The notes beneath the pieces were generated by a model. It had not been told where the DNA came from and ran no database searches. It saw only the letters and a program-made list of their open reading frames with translations. Of a stretch of DNA of 32,272 nucleotides, positions 7,539-17,003 are shown piece by piece; the stretch's first letter is position 1; the number at the start of each line of letters is the position of its first letter. This DNA comes from an uncultured Prevotella sp. (GTDB lineage: Bacteria > Bacteroidota > Bacteroidia > Bacteroidales > Bacteroidaceae). The position numbers were made by a program, and so were the translations under genes. Location of the stretch: positions 1 to 32,272 of the forward strand of contig URQS01000037.1 of assembly GCA_900550035.1 (NCBI GenBank), read 5' to 3'.

Positions 7539-9159
7539 CCGGTTCATGCCGCTGATAATGGCAATGTGCGTTGTCATTGGCATTCTGATTGGCACATTCT
7601 ATGCCAACCACTTCTCGGGCAACCGACTGAACATCATCAATTCGGGTTCAAACCGACTGACAAACCTGCTACATCTCATCGAAGACCAGTATGTGGACAA
7701 GGTGAACATCGACTCGCTTGTCGATCAAGCAATTCCGCAGATTCTGTCTGACCTCGACCCGCACTCTGTATACATCAGCGCTAAGGATGCACAGACTGTG
7801 GCTGACGACCTGAAAGGTTCGTTCTCGGGAGTGGGCATTGAGTTCACTATACGCAAGGACACCATACGTGTACAGAACGTGGTACAGAACGGTCCGGCCC
7901 AAAAAGCAGGCATTCTGGCTGGCGACAAGATTGTAAGCGTCGACGGCAAACCGTTTGTGGGCAAGATTGTGACGCAGGAGGAAGCCATGCGCCGACTGAA
8001 GGGTCAGAAGGACACCAAAGTGAAAATCGGCGTGGTGCGCTATGCACAAAAGGGTGTGAAGTACTTCACCGTGACACGTGGCGACATTCCGCAGAAGAGC
8101 ATCTCGGCTACATATATGATTGACGAGCATACCGGATATATCAAGGTGAAGAGTTTCGGCGAGACCACTTATCCCGAAATGCTCATCGCTCTGGCTCAGC
8201 TGTCGCAGAAGGGATTCAACAACCTAATCATCGACCTGCGCGACAACACGGGCGGATATATGAACTCGGCAGTGCAGATGGCAAACGAGTTTCTGCCTAA
8301 GAACAAACTGATAGTGTACATGCAGGGACGCAAGTCGCCACGCCAGGACTTCCGCTCTGACGGCCACGGCTCGTACCAGAAGATACCACTCGTAGTTCTT
8401 ATCAATGAGGGGTCGGCATCGGCATCCGAAATTTTCGCAGGAGCCATGCAGGACAACGACCGCGCAACAATCATCGGACGCCGCTCGTTTGGCAAGGGAC
8501 TCGTGCAGCAGCAGCTCGGTTTCCCCGATGGCTCTATGATACGACTCACCATCGCACGCTACTACACTCCGTCTGGTCGCTGCATACAGAAGCCTTTCGT
8601 AGCTGGCGACAACAAGGACTACGAAGAAGACATACTGGCACGCTACCAGCACGGCGAATTCTTCTCGCAAGACAGTATAAAGCACCACGGACCGGCTTAT
8701 CATACAAGCATCGGACGCACGGTGTATGGCGGTGGCGGCATCACTCCCGACATCTTCATTCCGGAGGATACGCTGGGCATGACATCATACTATAAGGCTG
8801 CTGCTATGACCGGACTCATACTGCAGTTTGCATATACTTACACCGACAACAACCGTCTGAAGCTGAACAACTTCCACGAAATGATGGACATGGTGAAGTA
8901 TCTTGAAACACAGAACCTCGTGGACAAGTTTGCTACGTACGCCGACAAGAACGGACTGAAGCGCCGCAACTTGATGATACGCAAGTCGTACAACCTGCTC
9001 AACCGCTACCTCAACTCGCGCGTGATATACAACATGCTCGACGAACAGGCACTGACGCAATACCTCAACCTTGACGACCCGACCGTAACAACGGCTCTTC
9101 AGGTGTTTAAGAACAAGGCTGCGTTCCCCAAAAAGCCCATCAAGAAGAACAAGAAATGA
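7519..9159 (+). CDS. S41 family C-terminal processing protease (CtpA/Prc-like)
   Basis: A 546-residue protease with an N-terminal membrane anchor or signal (about 10-28), a leading helical segment ending in DLDPHSVYIS, a PDZ domain (about 85-170, with VQNGPAQKAGILAGDKIVSVDG) and the S41 catalytic core. By alignment with E. coli Tsp the serine is Ser301 in GSASASEIF and the lysine is Lys326 in SFGKGLVQ. A C-terminal domain of about 120 residues ends in a lysine-rich tail. It would cleave envelope proteins in the periplasm. Its start overlaps the preceding gene by 20 bases, and its stop overlaps the next start (ATGA). Confidence 0.92.
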   Translation: MNMKTSNRFMPLIMAMCVVIGILIGTFYANHFSGNRLNIINSGSNRLTNLLHLIEDQYVDKVNIDSLVDQAIPQILSDLDPHSVYISAKDAQTVADDLKGSFSGVGIEFTIRKDTIRVQNVVQNGPAQKAGILAGDKIVSVDGKPFVGKIVTQEEAMRRLKGQKDTKVKIGVVRYAQKGVKYFTVTRGDIPQKSISATYMIDEHTGYIKVKSFGETTYPEMLIALAQLSQKGFNNLIIDLRDNTGGYMNSAVQMANEFLPKNKLIVYMQGRKSPRQDFRSDGHGSYQKIPLVVLINEGSASASEIFAGAMQDNDRATIIGRRSFGKGLVQQQLGFPDGSMIRLTIARYYTPSGRCIQKPFVAGDNKDYEEDILARYQHGEFFSQDSIKHHGPAYHTSIGRTVYGGGGITPDIFIPEDTLGMTSYYKAAAMTGLILQFAYTYTDNNRLKLNNFHEMMDMVKYLETQNLVDKFATYADKNGLKRRNLMIRKSYNLLNRYLNSRVIYNMLDEQALTQYLNLDDPTVTTALQVFKNKAAFPKKPIKKNKK

Positions 9160-9698
9160 TAACCAAACTACAACTCAGAAAAGAGATTAAAAACAACAAA
9201 CGACAATTCACCAGCCAGCAGCTGCATGAATTGTCGTTTGCTGTTATTACGCGTCTACTCACACACCCTCGTGTAAAGTCTGCCAAAACCATTATGCTCT
9301 ACCATTCACTGCCCGACGAGGTGGACACCCACACCATCGTCGACTCGCTACTGACGAGCGGCAAGACCATCCTGCTGCCACGTGTCACGGGCGAAGGCAC
9401 TATGGAGTTGCACCGCTACAATGGTCCGAAAGACATGCAGGTGGGTGCCTACGGCATCATGGAACCTACGGGAGAAGTGTACACCAACTATTCCAATATC
9501 GACCTGGCCGTAGTGCCTGGCGTGGCTTTCGACCATGACGGCAACCGTATGGGACGTGGCAAGGGCTATTACGACCGCTTCCTGCGACTCATACCCGATA
9601 CATATAAAATAGGTGTATGCTTCCCGTTTCAAATGATAACGTCCATCCCGGCCGAAGAACACGACATCAGGATGGACGAAATCATCACTTCACAATAA
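9156..9698 (+). CDS. 5-formyltetrahydrofolate cyclo-ligase
   Basis: A 180-residue protein of typical length. It converts 5-formyl-THF to 5,10-methenyl-THF with ATP. The N-terminal KLQLRKEIKNNK, the central LPRV, and the C-terminal signature VPGVAFDHDGNRMGRGKGYYDRFL are all family features. It is translationally coupled to the S41 protease gene by an ATGA overlap. Upstream is a dCMP deaminase, so this small operon touches folate and thymidylate metabolism. The coding sequence carries a perfect 14-bp inverted repeat near its 5' end. It ends 13 bases from the convergent hexosaminidase gene, with no hairpin terminator between them. Confidence 0.92.
   Translation: MITKLQLRKEIKNNKRQFTSQQLHELSFAVITRLLTHPRVKSAKTIMLYHSLPDEVDTHTIVDSLLTSGKTILLPRVTGEGTMELHRYNGPKDMQVGAYGIMEPTGEVYTNYSNIDLAVVPGVAFDHDGNRMGRGKGYYDRFLRLIPDTYKIGVCFPFQMITSIPAEEHDIRMDEIITSQ
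9197..9240. repeat. Perfect 14-bp inverted repeat within coding sequence
   Basis: CAAACGACAATTCA (9197-9210) and its exact complement TGAATTGTCGTTTG (9227-9240) are separated by 16 bases. It lies about 40 bases after the start codon of the cyclo-ligase gene. In mRNA it could form a stable hairpin just beyond the initiating ribosome. Confidence 0.85.
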
Positions 9699-9711
9699 GT
9701 ATTTCAGACTA

Positions 9712-11736
9712 TTACTTCTGCGACACGCGCACATCGGTAATCTTGCTCTTGAACGAGCCTGCCTTGGCAAGCGGGAAGACGAGTGTGCGCTGATAGTACA
9801 TGCGGGTCTGCGGATTGTACATTACCGGTTGCCAAGCATTCTTGTCGCCGTTCTGGAATGTAGTACGATCGGAAGCCTTCATAGCGTAGATGGTGAGCGG
9901 ACCGAGTTCTTCCTTCAGCTTGCCGTCTACGTAAAGGCATGTCTTGGTGTTGTCGCCAGTGATTGAGATGCTCACCTTCTTGCCTTCCGGAATCTTATAG
10001 TTGAACTTGTTGAGATAGCCCTCGCGTGCAAATCCCAACTTGCCATCTTCGGGGTCGGCAAGATAGAATGTGGCGTTGTCCGACTCAAACAACACTGCAC
10101 CCTTATCTTCGGCAGCACCCTCAATGTTGAAGTCGACACGATAGTCATAGCCTACCTCGGTCTCGCCAGTGGTCTGACCTGGCTGCAGCTGTGCAATGCT
10201 GAGTGTCTTGCCCTTAGTCCATCGTGCAGCCACGTTGACACCAGGTGCCTCGCTGAGCTTATGACGAAGAGTGTTGAACTCGGCATAAGGCATTGAGGTC
10301 TCGGCTCCACGCCAGAACTTAACGGAGAGAGTCTGCAATGCAGGATACAAACGGTCGTGGATATCCTTCACGCTGATGCCATTGCCGGCATGGTCGTTCC
10401 ATACAGCAAACATACCACCAAGAATAGCCGGGTCGTGCTCGTCAAACTTCTCGTTGCCTATCTGTGCCGGTGTCCATTTGTCGTAGAGATATTCGCAGTT
10501 GAGATAGTCGTAGTAATAACCAGCAGCCGGAACTATGTATGTAAGTCCGTCGGGGATGCTGATGAGCTTATAGCCCTGTCGCTTCATCTCCTTCGGGTCG
10601 GCATAGCCGTTGTACCAGCAGCTCATTATCACATTGTCCGACTTCACCTTAGTGTCGCCATTGGCATGTGTAAGCGCTCCCCAAACGGCAGCTTGCTTGC
10701 CGAACGACTCTACATATTTAATATAGCGGTCGGTGAAGTAGCGGAATTTCTCAACCACGTCCTTCTTCGCATTCGAGTATTCGTCGGTACCGATGTGCAC
10801 CACCTTGCCACGGAATACGGGGTTCTTGCCATCAAGATACTCCTTGAAGAGTCCGTCGACAAACTTATATGTCTCGGGATTGAACAGGTCGAGATGGTCC
10901 ATGCCATACTCCTTCGAACCTATTTCTGGTTTGTAGTGGGTGAAAGCCAATGTATGGGCAGGCACGTCAATCTCAGGAATGATGTCGACGCCATACTGCT
11001 CGGCAAGTTTCTGAAGGTCGATGAATTCTTTCTTAGTGTACGATCCGTCGCGTGCTGTCAGTCCGGGATAAGTGTCACACTCCAATCGGAATGCAGCCTG
11101 AGTCTTGTCCCAGTCGCCATCGAAGAACTGACGGAATCCATTGTCGTTGAGATGAATCTGCAGAGTGTTCATCTTATAATAAGCCATGGTCTTGACAAGC
11201 GAACGCAGATAGTCCATCGGGATGAACTTACGACCGCAGTCCATCATAAATCCACGCAAACCATATTCAGGCGAATCCACAATATTGCCCTTTGGCAGTG
11301 AGCCGCCGTTGGATTTATTCTGCTCTGCCATCTGCAGTACAGTACGTGTGCCCCACTTCAGTCCTTTGACCGTAGCAGCGCTGACTGTAGTAACATCGCC
11401 GATATTGATGCGGTAGCCTTCCTGACCAAGTGCCTTGTCAGCCTTGAGCACAAGTACAATATCGCCCTTCGAAGGCTTGCCATTCTTCAATGTGAGCTGA
11501 GTCCCCATCAAACTGCCAAAGTCGGCGGCAAACATCTGTCCCACTTCGGTGGCAGCCTTACCACCCTTTACAATATACTTGCCTGAAACGGTCATCTGAC
11601 CCTCGGCACCGTGCCATTCCTTCAGTTCGGGAACTACAAAAGGTTTAGGATTCACTCCGGCCCATGCCAGAGCCGACGTCGCGCAGAGACATAATGTAAG
11701 CACTATGCTCTTGGCGCTGAAAAAGATTTTTCTCAT
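9712..11736 (-). CDS. Secreted GH20 beta-N-acetylhexosaminidase
   Basis: A 674-residue protein with a signal peptide ending around LAWAG. Order: GH20 N-terminal domain (about 35-145), TIM-barrel catalytic domain (about 150-500) with GFMMDCGRKFIPMDYLR, NTLQIHLNDNGFR and the catalytic pair Asp318-Glu319 in HIGTDEYS, and a C-terminal beta-sandwich (about 540-640) resembling concanavalin/LamG domains. It would remove terminal GlcNAc or GalNAc from glycans in the periplasm or at the surface. The motif reads GTDE where many family members have GGDE. The gene stands alone between convergent and divergent neighbours and has its own -7 element. Confidence 0.9.
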   Translation of the reverse strand: MRKIFFSAKSIVLTLCLCATSALAWAGVNPKPFVVPELKEWHGAEGQMTVSGKYIVKGGKAATEVGQMFAADFGSLMGTQLTLKNGKPSKGDIVLVLKADKALGQEGYRINIGDVTTVSAATVKGLKWGTRTVLQMAEQNKSNGGSLPKGNIVDSPEYGLRGFMMDCGRKFIPMDYLRSLVKTMAYYKMNTLQIHLNDNGFRQFFDGDWDKTQAAFRLECDTYPGLTARDGSYTKKEFIDLQKLAEQYGVDIIPEIDVPAHTLAFTHYKPEIGSKEYGMDHLDLFNPETYKFVDGLFKEYLDGKNPVFRGKVVHIGTDEYSNAKKDVVEKFRYFTDRYIKYVESFGKQAAVWGALTHANGDTKVKSDNVIMSCWYNGYADPKEMKRQGYKLISIPDGLTYIVPAAGYYYDYLNCEYLYDKWTPAQIGNEKFDEHDPAILGGMFAVWNDHAGNGISVKDIHDRLYPALQTLSVKFWRGAETSMPYAEFNTLRHKLSEAPGVNVAARWTKGKTLSIAQLQPGQTTGETEVGYDYRVDFNIEGAAEDKGAVLFESDNATFYLADPEDGKLGFAREGYLNKFNYKIPEGKKVSISITGDNTKTCLYVDGKLKEELGPLTIYAMKASDRTTFQNGDKNAWQPVMYNPQTRMYYQRTLVFPLAKAGSFKSKITDVRVSQK

Positions 11737-11807
11737 ATTATTGTTTTAGTTGACGTTGCTTTAGTTACTAACATTCTTATTTAGGTTGCGCATAGTATAT
11801 GCACGTA

Positions 11808-11815
11808 CAAAGTTA
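11808..11815 (-). promoter_or_regulatory. -7 promoter element of the hexosaminidase gene
   Basis: On the minus strand this reads TAACTTTG, a match to TAnnTTTG, about 70 bases before the start codon. No clear TTTG box is seen 19-21 bases further upstream. Confidence 0.55.
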
Positions 11816-11940
11816 GCGTATTTTTTCCAATCTATAACGAATTTGAAGTGAAAAGCTCAAAGACTTGTTCAATTAGCCCCAGCAATGCCCTCTTCTTTGC
11901 AAAATTATATAAAATAGAAGTCTATCTGAAAACTTTTGAG

Positions 11941-11948
11941 TAACTTTG
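11941..11948 (+). promoter_or_regulatory. -7 promoter element of lon
   Basis: TAACTTTG followed by CA matches the Bacteroidota -7 consensus and lies 62 bases before the ATG of lon. A -33 TTTG at the usual spacing is not obvious. A TTG start at 11936 would precede the element and is therefore rejected. Confidence 0.6.
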
Positions 11949-12010
11949 CACAGATTTTGCTATACTCTATTAGCGTGCAACCAACAGTACGCCACACATT
12001 ATTATATAAT

Positions 12011-14476
12011 ATGAACAAGAGATCCAATACATCGATACAAATGATTGCCGACTACGACGGCGACATAAAGAACCTGCTCAATGTGGAATTTGAGGGTACA
12101 CTACCCGTACTTGCCACTCGCAACGTGGTGATTTTCCCGGGAGTGATATGCCCCGTCATTGTAGGACGCAAGCAAAGTCTGAAGTTGCTCAAAGACATCA
12201 GCAAAGAGCACGACGCCGTGTTTGCTGTGTTCTGCCAGAAAGACCCTAACGTGGAACTGCCCGGCGAAGGCGACCTCATTGAATACGGCGTATATGCCAA
12301 ACTGGTGAAGGTGCTCGAAATGCCCGGACCAGGCAACAACGTGACAGCCATAATACAGGGACTGGGACGTTGCCACCTCGACGAGCTCGTCAGCAACAAG
12401 CCGATGATTCTCGGCAAGGTCAGCCCCGCTATGGAGGAAATGCCTGATGAGAACGACACCGAGTTCAAGACCGCAATGGACGACCTGCGCTCAAATACTG
12501 TGAAGTACATACAGATGAACGAGGAGCTGCCCGACGAGTCGCAGTTTGCACTGAGCAACATCTCTAACGACGTGATTGCTGCCGACTTCGTGTGCTCAAA
12601 CCTGCCATTCAGCCTTGAGGACAAGATTTCGCTTATCAACACTTCGAGCATCAAGGAGCGCGTCATCGGCGTGCTGCGCGTGATGCACAAGGAGATGCAG
12701 CTGCTCGAACTCAAGCAGAACATACGCTCGAAGACTCGCGAAGACCTCGACGAACAGCAGCGTGAGTACTTCCTGCAGCAGCAGATCAAGAACATCAAGG
12801 AGGAATTGGGCAACGGTGAGGGTTCGCCCGAGCGCAAGGAGCTGGAAGAAAAGGCTAAGACAAAGCTCTGGAGCGACGACGTGCAGAAAGTGTTCCGCAA
12901 AGAACTCGACAAGCTCGACATGCTCAATCCACAAAGCCCCGACTACAGCATTCAGTTCAACTATCTGCAGACGATGATCAATCTGCCGTGGGGCGAGTAC
13001 ACCAAAGACGATCTCGACCTGAAGCGTGCGCAGCGCATACTCAACCGCGACCATTACGGGATGGAGAAAGTGAAGGAGCGCATACTCGAATATATGGCTG
13101 TACTGAAGCTCAGAGGCGACCTCAAGTCGCCCATTATCTGCCTCTACGGACCTCCGGGAGTGGGCAAGACATCGCTCGGCAAGTCGATTGCAGCAGCTAT
13201 GAAGCGCAAGTATGTACGCATGTCGCTCGGTGGACTACATGACGAGAGCGAGATACGCGGACACCGTCGCACATACATTGGTGCAATGCCCGGACGTATC
13301 ATCAAGAACATACAGAAGGCAGGTTCGTCAAACCCTGTATTCATACTCGACGAGATTGATAAGGTGACACAGAACACCGTCAACGGCGACCCGTCATCAG
13401 CATTGCTCGAAGTGCTCGACCCCGAACAGAACAACGCCTTCCACGACAACTATCTTGACGTTGACTTTGACCTCTCGAAGGTACTCTTTATCGCTACAGC
13501 CAACGACCTCGGCAGCATACCAAAGCCGCTGCTCGACCGTATGGAACTGATTGAGGTGAGCGGATATATCACCGAGGAGAAGATAGAGATAGCCAAGTGC
13601 CACCTCATTCCGCGCGAGATTGACAACTGCGGACTGGCTGCCAAGGAAGACAAGCCGACGTTCAACAAGGCTGCCATAGAGAAGATAATCGAACAGTATA
13701 CACGCGAGAGTGGTGTGCGACAGCTCGAAAAGCAGGTGAACAAGGCACTGCGCAAGCTGGCTTATCGCAAGGCACTCGACGGACAGCTGCCATATGAGAA
13801 GATTACTCCAAACGAGATTGAGGACCTGCTCGGCAAACCGCCGTTCTATCGCGACATCTATCAGGGCAACGACTACGCTGGCGTAGTGACCGGACTGGCA
13901 TGGACCAGCGTAGGTGGCGAGATACTCTTCATCGAGACTTCACTCAGCAAGGGCAAGGCTGGCAAGCTGACACTCACCGGTAATCTCGGCGATGTGATGA
14001 AGGAGTCGGCTGTGATAGCCCTCGAATATGTAAAGGCACACATCGACACTCTGGGCGTCGACTACCACATATTCGACAATTGGAACATCCACATCCACGT
14101 GCCCGAAGGTGCTACACCAAAGGACGGACCATCGGCTGGTATTACCATTGCCACCTCTATAGCCTCAGCTCTTACACAGCGTAAGGTACGCAAGAACACT
14201 GCTATGACTGGTGAGATAACACTGCGCGGCAAGGTGCTGCCTGTAGGCGGCATCAAGGAGAAGATACTCGCTGCCAAGCGCGCAGGAATCACCGACATCG
14301 TGATGTGTCGCGACAACCGCAAGGACATTGAGGAGATACCTGAGATTTATCGTAAGGGAGTACAGTTCCACTATGTTGAGAACGTGCAGGACGTATGGCA
14401 GTTTGCACTCACCGACACATTGGTAGACAACCCCGTGAGCTTTAAGATTGACGACGAAAAGAAAGAAGACAAATGA
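12011..14476 (+). CDS. lon: ATP-dependent protease Lon
   Basis: A full-length 821-residue Lon. Residues about 45-240 are the LON substrate-binding domain (LPVLATRNVVIFPGV), followed by a coiled-coil helical region (EDLDEQQREYFLQQQIKNI), the AAA+ module with Walker A GPPGVGKTS (Lys386) and Walker B VFILDEIDK, and the protease domain with Ser708 in KDGPSAG and Lys749 in GGIKEKILAAKRAG. It degrades misfolded and regulatory proteins in the cytoplasm. The ATG at 12011 lies after the -7 element; the upstream frame extension has no family sequence. The last four bases overlap the tgt start (ATGA). Confidence 0.97.
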   Translation: MNKRSNTSIQMIADYDGDIKNLLNVEFEGTLPVLATRNVVIFPGVICPVIVGRKQSLKLLKDISKEHDAVFAVFCQKDPNVELPGEGDLIEYGVYAKLVKVLEMPGPGNNVTAIIQGLGRCHLDELVSNKPMILGKVSPAMEEMPDENDTEFKTAMDDLRSNTVKYIQMNEELPDESQFALSNISNDVIAADFVCSNLPFSLEDKISLINTSSIKERVIGVLRVMHKEMQLLELKQNIRSKTREDLDEQQREYFLQQQIKNIKEELGNGEGSPERKELEEKAKTKLWSDDVQKVFRKELDKLDMLNPQSPDYSIQFNYLQTMINLPWGEYTKDDLDLKRAQRILNRDHYGMEKVKERILEYMAVLKLRGDLKSPIICLYGPPGVGKTSLGKSIAAAMKRKYVRMSLGGLHDESEIRGHRRTYIGAMPGRIIKNIQKAGSSNPVFILDEIDKVTQNTVNGDPSSALLEVLDPEQNNAFHDNYLDVDFDLSKVLFIATANDLGSIPKPLLDRMELIEVSGYITEEKIEIAKCHLIPREIDNCGLAAKEDKPTFNKAAIEKIIEQYTRESGVRQLEKQVNKALRKLAYRKALDGQLPYEKITPNEIEDLLGKPPFYRDIYQGNDYAGVVTGLAWTSVGGEILFIETSLSKGKAGKLTLTGNLGDVMKESAVIALEYVKAHIDTLGVDYHIFDNWNIHIHVPEGATPKDGPSAGITIATSIASALTQRKVRKNTAMTGEITLRGKVLPVGGIKEKILAAKRAGITDIVMCRDNRKDIEEIPEIYRKGVQFHYVENVQDVWQFALTDTLVDNPVSFKIDDEKKEDK

Positions 14477-15600
14477 CATTTGAACTACAACATACCGACC
14501 CGTGCAGCGACGCACGTACCGGACTCATAACCACCGACCACGGACAGATAAAGACCCCTATCTTTATGCCCGTGGGAACCGTTGGTTCGGTCAAGGGAGT
14601 ACACTTTCAGGAGCTGCGCGAGCAGGTGAAGGCACAGATAATACTGGGCAACACCTATCACCTGTACCTCCGTCCCGGACTTGACACACTGCGCAAGGCT
14701 GGCGGACTGCATAAGTTCAACACATGGGATCGCCCGATTCTTACCGACTCGGGTGGCTTTCAGGTATTCTCGCTCACCGGCATACGCAAGCTGCGTGAGG
14801 AGGGATGCGAGTTCCGCTCGCACATCGACGGCTCAAAGCATATATTCACACCCGAGAGCGTGATGGACACTGAGCGCATTATCGGAGCCGACATCATGAT
14901 GGCATTCGACGAGTGCCCTCCCGGTGAGAGCGACTACGAGTATGCCCGCAAGAGTCTGCAACTCACACAGCGATGGCTCGACCGCTGCTTCAAGCGCTTC
15001 AACGAGACCGAACCGCTCTACGGTCACAAGCAGAGCCTATTCCCTATCGTGCAGGGATGTAAGTATAAAGACCTGCGTCGTGAGGCTGCCAAGTACGTAG
15101 CCGACAAGGGTGCCGACGGCAATGCTATCGGCGGACTGGCTGTAGGTGAACCAACTGAGGTAATGTACGAAATGATTGAGGTTGTAAACGAGATTCTGCC
15201 AAAGGACCGTCCACGCTATCTCATGGGTGTAGGTACACCGCAGAACATTCTCGAAGCCATTGAACGCGGAGTGGATATGTTCGACTGCGTGATGCCTACC
15301 CGCAACGGACGCAACGCCATGCTCTTCACCTACAATGGTACGATGAACATGCGCAACAAGAAGTGGGAGAACGACTTCTCGCCCATCGATCCCGACGGAT
15401 GCGACATCGACCGCCTCCACTCAAAGGCTTATCTGCACCACCTCTTCAAGGCTCAGGAACTCCTGGCCATGCAGATAGCAAGCATTCACAACCTCGCCTT
15501 CTATCTGCGACTCGTCACCGACGCACGCCAGCACATCGAGCAGGGCGACTTCGTACAGTGGAAACGCAGCGTCATAGACAATCTCGGAAGAAGAATTTAG
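14473..15600 (+). CDS. tgt: Queuine tRNA-ribosyltransferase (tRNA-guanine transglycosylase)
   Basis: A 375-residue TIM-barrel enzyme that swaps guanine 34 for the queuosine precursor in Asp, Asn, His and Tyr tRNAs. Catalytic Asp92 (TDSGGFQVFSL) and nucleophile Asp271 (DMFDCVMPTRNGRNAM) are present. The usual zinc site CxCxxC...H is not: at that place only Cys310 (DGCDIDRLHSKAYLHHL) is seen, while His339 in SIHNL is kept. It may work without structural zinc or bind it differently. It overlaps lon by four bases and is followed 10 bases later by the LptF/LptG-type gene. Confidence 0.94.
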   Translation: MTFELQHTDPCSDARTGLITTDHGQIKTPIFMPVGTVGSVKGVHFQELREQVKAQIILGNTYHLYLRPGLDTLRKAGGLHKFNTWDRPILTDSGGFQVFSLTGIRKLREEGCEFRSHIDGSKHIFTPESVMDTERIIGADIMMAFDECPPGESDYEYARKSLQLTQRWLDRCFKRFNETEPLYGHKQSLFPIVQGCKYKDLRREAAKYVADKGADGNAIGGLAVGEPTEVMYEMIEVVNEILPKDRPRYLMGVGTPQNILEAIERGVDMFDCVMPTRNGRNAMLFTYNGTMNMRNKKWENDFSPIDPDGCDIDRLHSKAYLHHLFKAQELLAMQIASIHNLAFYLRLVTDARQHIEQGDFVQWKRSVIDNLGRRI

Positions 15601-15610
15601 TTTTAGTAGG

Positions 15611-16849
15611 ATGAAAAGAAAGAACATAAGGCGGATGCGCCACCTGCTGCATGCAACACGGTGGATGCATAAGCACACACGATGGATGCGCAGAGCAGCT
15701 ATGTGGATTGCACATAAGCTGAGATTTCTGCGTGTGCTCGGCGTGCTCAATCCGCTGCGATACATCAAGACACTCGACTGGTATATAATACGCAAATTCA
15801 TCGGGACGTACATCTACTCCATTGCGCTCATCATATCAATCAGTATCGTATTCGACGTCAACGAGAACCTCTCGAAGTTCACGCAATATCATGCGCCATT
15901 CAAGGCTATAGTATTCGACTACTATGCCAACTTCATTCCATACTTCGCCAACTTGTTCAGTCCGCTGTTCGTGTTCATTGCCGTGATTTTCTTCACGTCA
16001 AAACTGGCATCCAACTCCGAGATTATCTCTATGCTCGCAGCCGGTGTGTCGTTCAAGCGACTAATGCGACCATACATGATTTCGTGTGTGCTCATCTCCT
16101 CGCTCTCCTTCTTCCTTGCATCCTACATCATTCCGCACGGCACCATCGTCAAGCAGAACTTCGAGTCGATGTACAAGAACAAAAGGCTCAACACCTCGGC
16201 AGACAACGTAATGCTGCAAGTAGACCGTGGAGTGATAGCCTACATTCAGCACTACGACAACAACTACAAGAAAGGCTACGGATTCTCGCTCGACAAGTTT
16301 GAGAACAAGAAACTCGTAAGCCACCTCACAGCTATGGAGGCGCAGTATGACACTATCAGCGACTCCAAGTATCATTGGACCGTAAGCAACTGGAAGATAC
16401 GCGAAATGCGCGGACTAAAGGAACACATCACCAGTGGTTCAAAGCTCGACACCATGATTGTCATGGAACCTACCGACTTGGTATATTCAAAGGGTCAGCA
16501 GGAAACATTCACATCGCCAGAGCTGAAGGAGTACATCTCAAAACAGATTGACCGAGGCAGCAGCAATGTGGTACAATATCAAGTGGAGTATCACAAGCGT
16601 ATTGCCGCCTCGTTCGCCTCGTTCATCCTCACCATTATCGGTGTATCACTTTCGTCACGCAAGCGCAAGGGTGGTATGGGTATGTATCTCGGCATTGGTC
16701 TGGCACTCAGCTTCGGCTACATCCTCCTACAGACCGTGTCATCCACATTTGCCATCAACGCTGGCATGCCACCAATGCTTGCAGCATGGATACCAAACAT
16801 CACATTCGCCATCGTAGCATACTTCTGCTATAGAAAGGCACCCAATTAA
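15611..16849 (+). CDS. LptF/LptG (YjgP/YjgQ) family lipopolysaccharide export permease
   Basis: A 412-residue inner-membrane permease subunit of the LPS export ABC transporter. Family sequence begins at about residue 55 (LDWYIIRKFIGTYIYSIALIISISIVFD). Membrane spans are at about 64-86, 103-125 and 150-172, then a periplasmic beta domain (about 175-320), and three spans after about 330. The first 50 residues are an unusual Arg/His/Trp-rich extension with a repeated ATRWM/HTRWM motif. All ATG codons in that stretch precede the conserved start, so the true start is uncertain. The match is to the family; LptF and LptG cannot be separated here. Confidence 0.88.
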   Translation: MKRKNIRRMRHLLHATRWMHKHTRWMRRAAMWIAHKLRFLRVLGVLNPLRYIKTLDWYIIRKFIGTYIYSIALIISISIVFDVNENLSKFTQYHAPFKAIVFDYYANFIPYFANLFSPLFVFIAVIFFTSKLASNSEIISMLAAGVSFKRLMRPYMISCVLISSLSFFLASYIIPHGTIVKQNFESMYKNKRLNTSADNVMLQVDRGVIAYIQHYDNNYKKGYGFSLDKFENKKLVSHLTAMEAQYDTISDSKYHWTVSNWKIREMRGLKEHITSGSKLDTMIVMEPTDLVYSKGQQETFTSPELKEYISKQIDRGSSNVVQYQVEYHKRIAASFASFILTIIGVSLSSRKRKGGMGMYLGIGLALSFGYILLQTVSSTFAINAGMPPMLAAWIPNITFAIVAYFCYRKAPN

Positions 16850-17003
16850 AATGTTGAATTAGGAATGTAGAGTGTTGAATTGTCGGCTTTGCCGATTACG
16901 AATTAAACAATGTTGATTTAATTAATTGCCACTCAACACTCCACATTTCAAATTCAACATTGCGGTCATACCGCAACAATTCAACATTCAACACTCAACA
17001 TTT
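16850..17003. repeat. Intergenic inverted-repeat array
   Basis: Three related segments built on AATGTTGAATT and AGTGTTGAATT: one forward at 16850-16881, and two inverted at 16929-16961 and 16978-17003. The first two are complementary over about 32 bases with a handful of mismatches. Between them sit small perfect hairpins TCGGC-TTT-GCCGA (16882-16894) and GCGGT-CAT-ACCGC (16962-16974). The array fills the whole gap between the permease and helicase genes and ends seven bases before the helicase ATG. Confidence 0.8.

Noticed and set aside
10357..11301. Plus-strand reading frame of 314 codons
   Set aside because: It lies opposite the GH20 gene, whose catalytic motifs are clear; the product has no recognisable family features.
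11936..12010. Upstream TTG start for lon
   Set aside because: It precedes the predicted transcription start, and the extra 25 residues do not belong to Lon.
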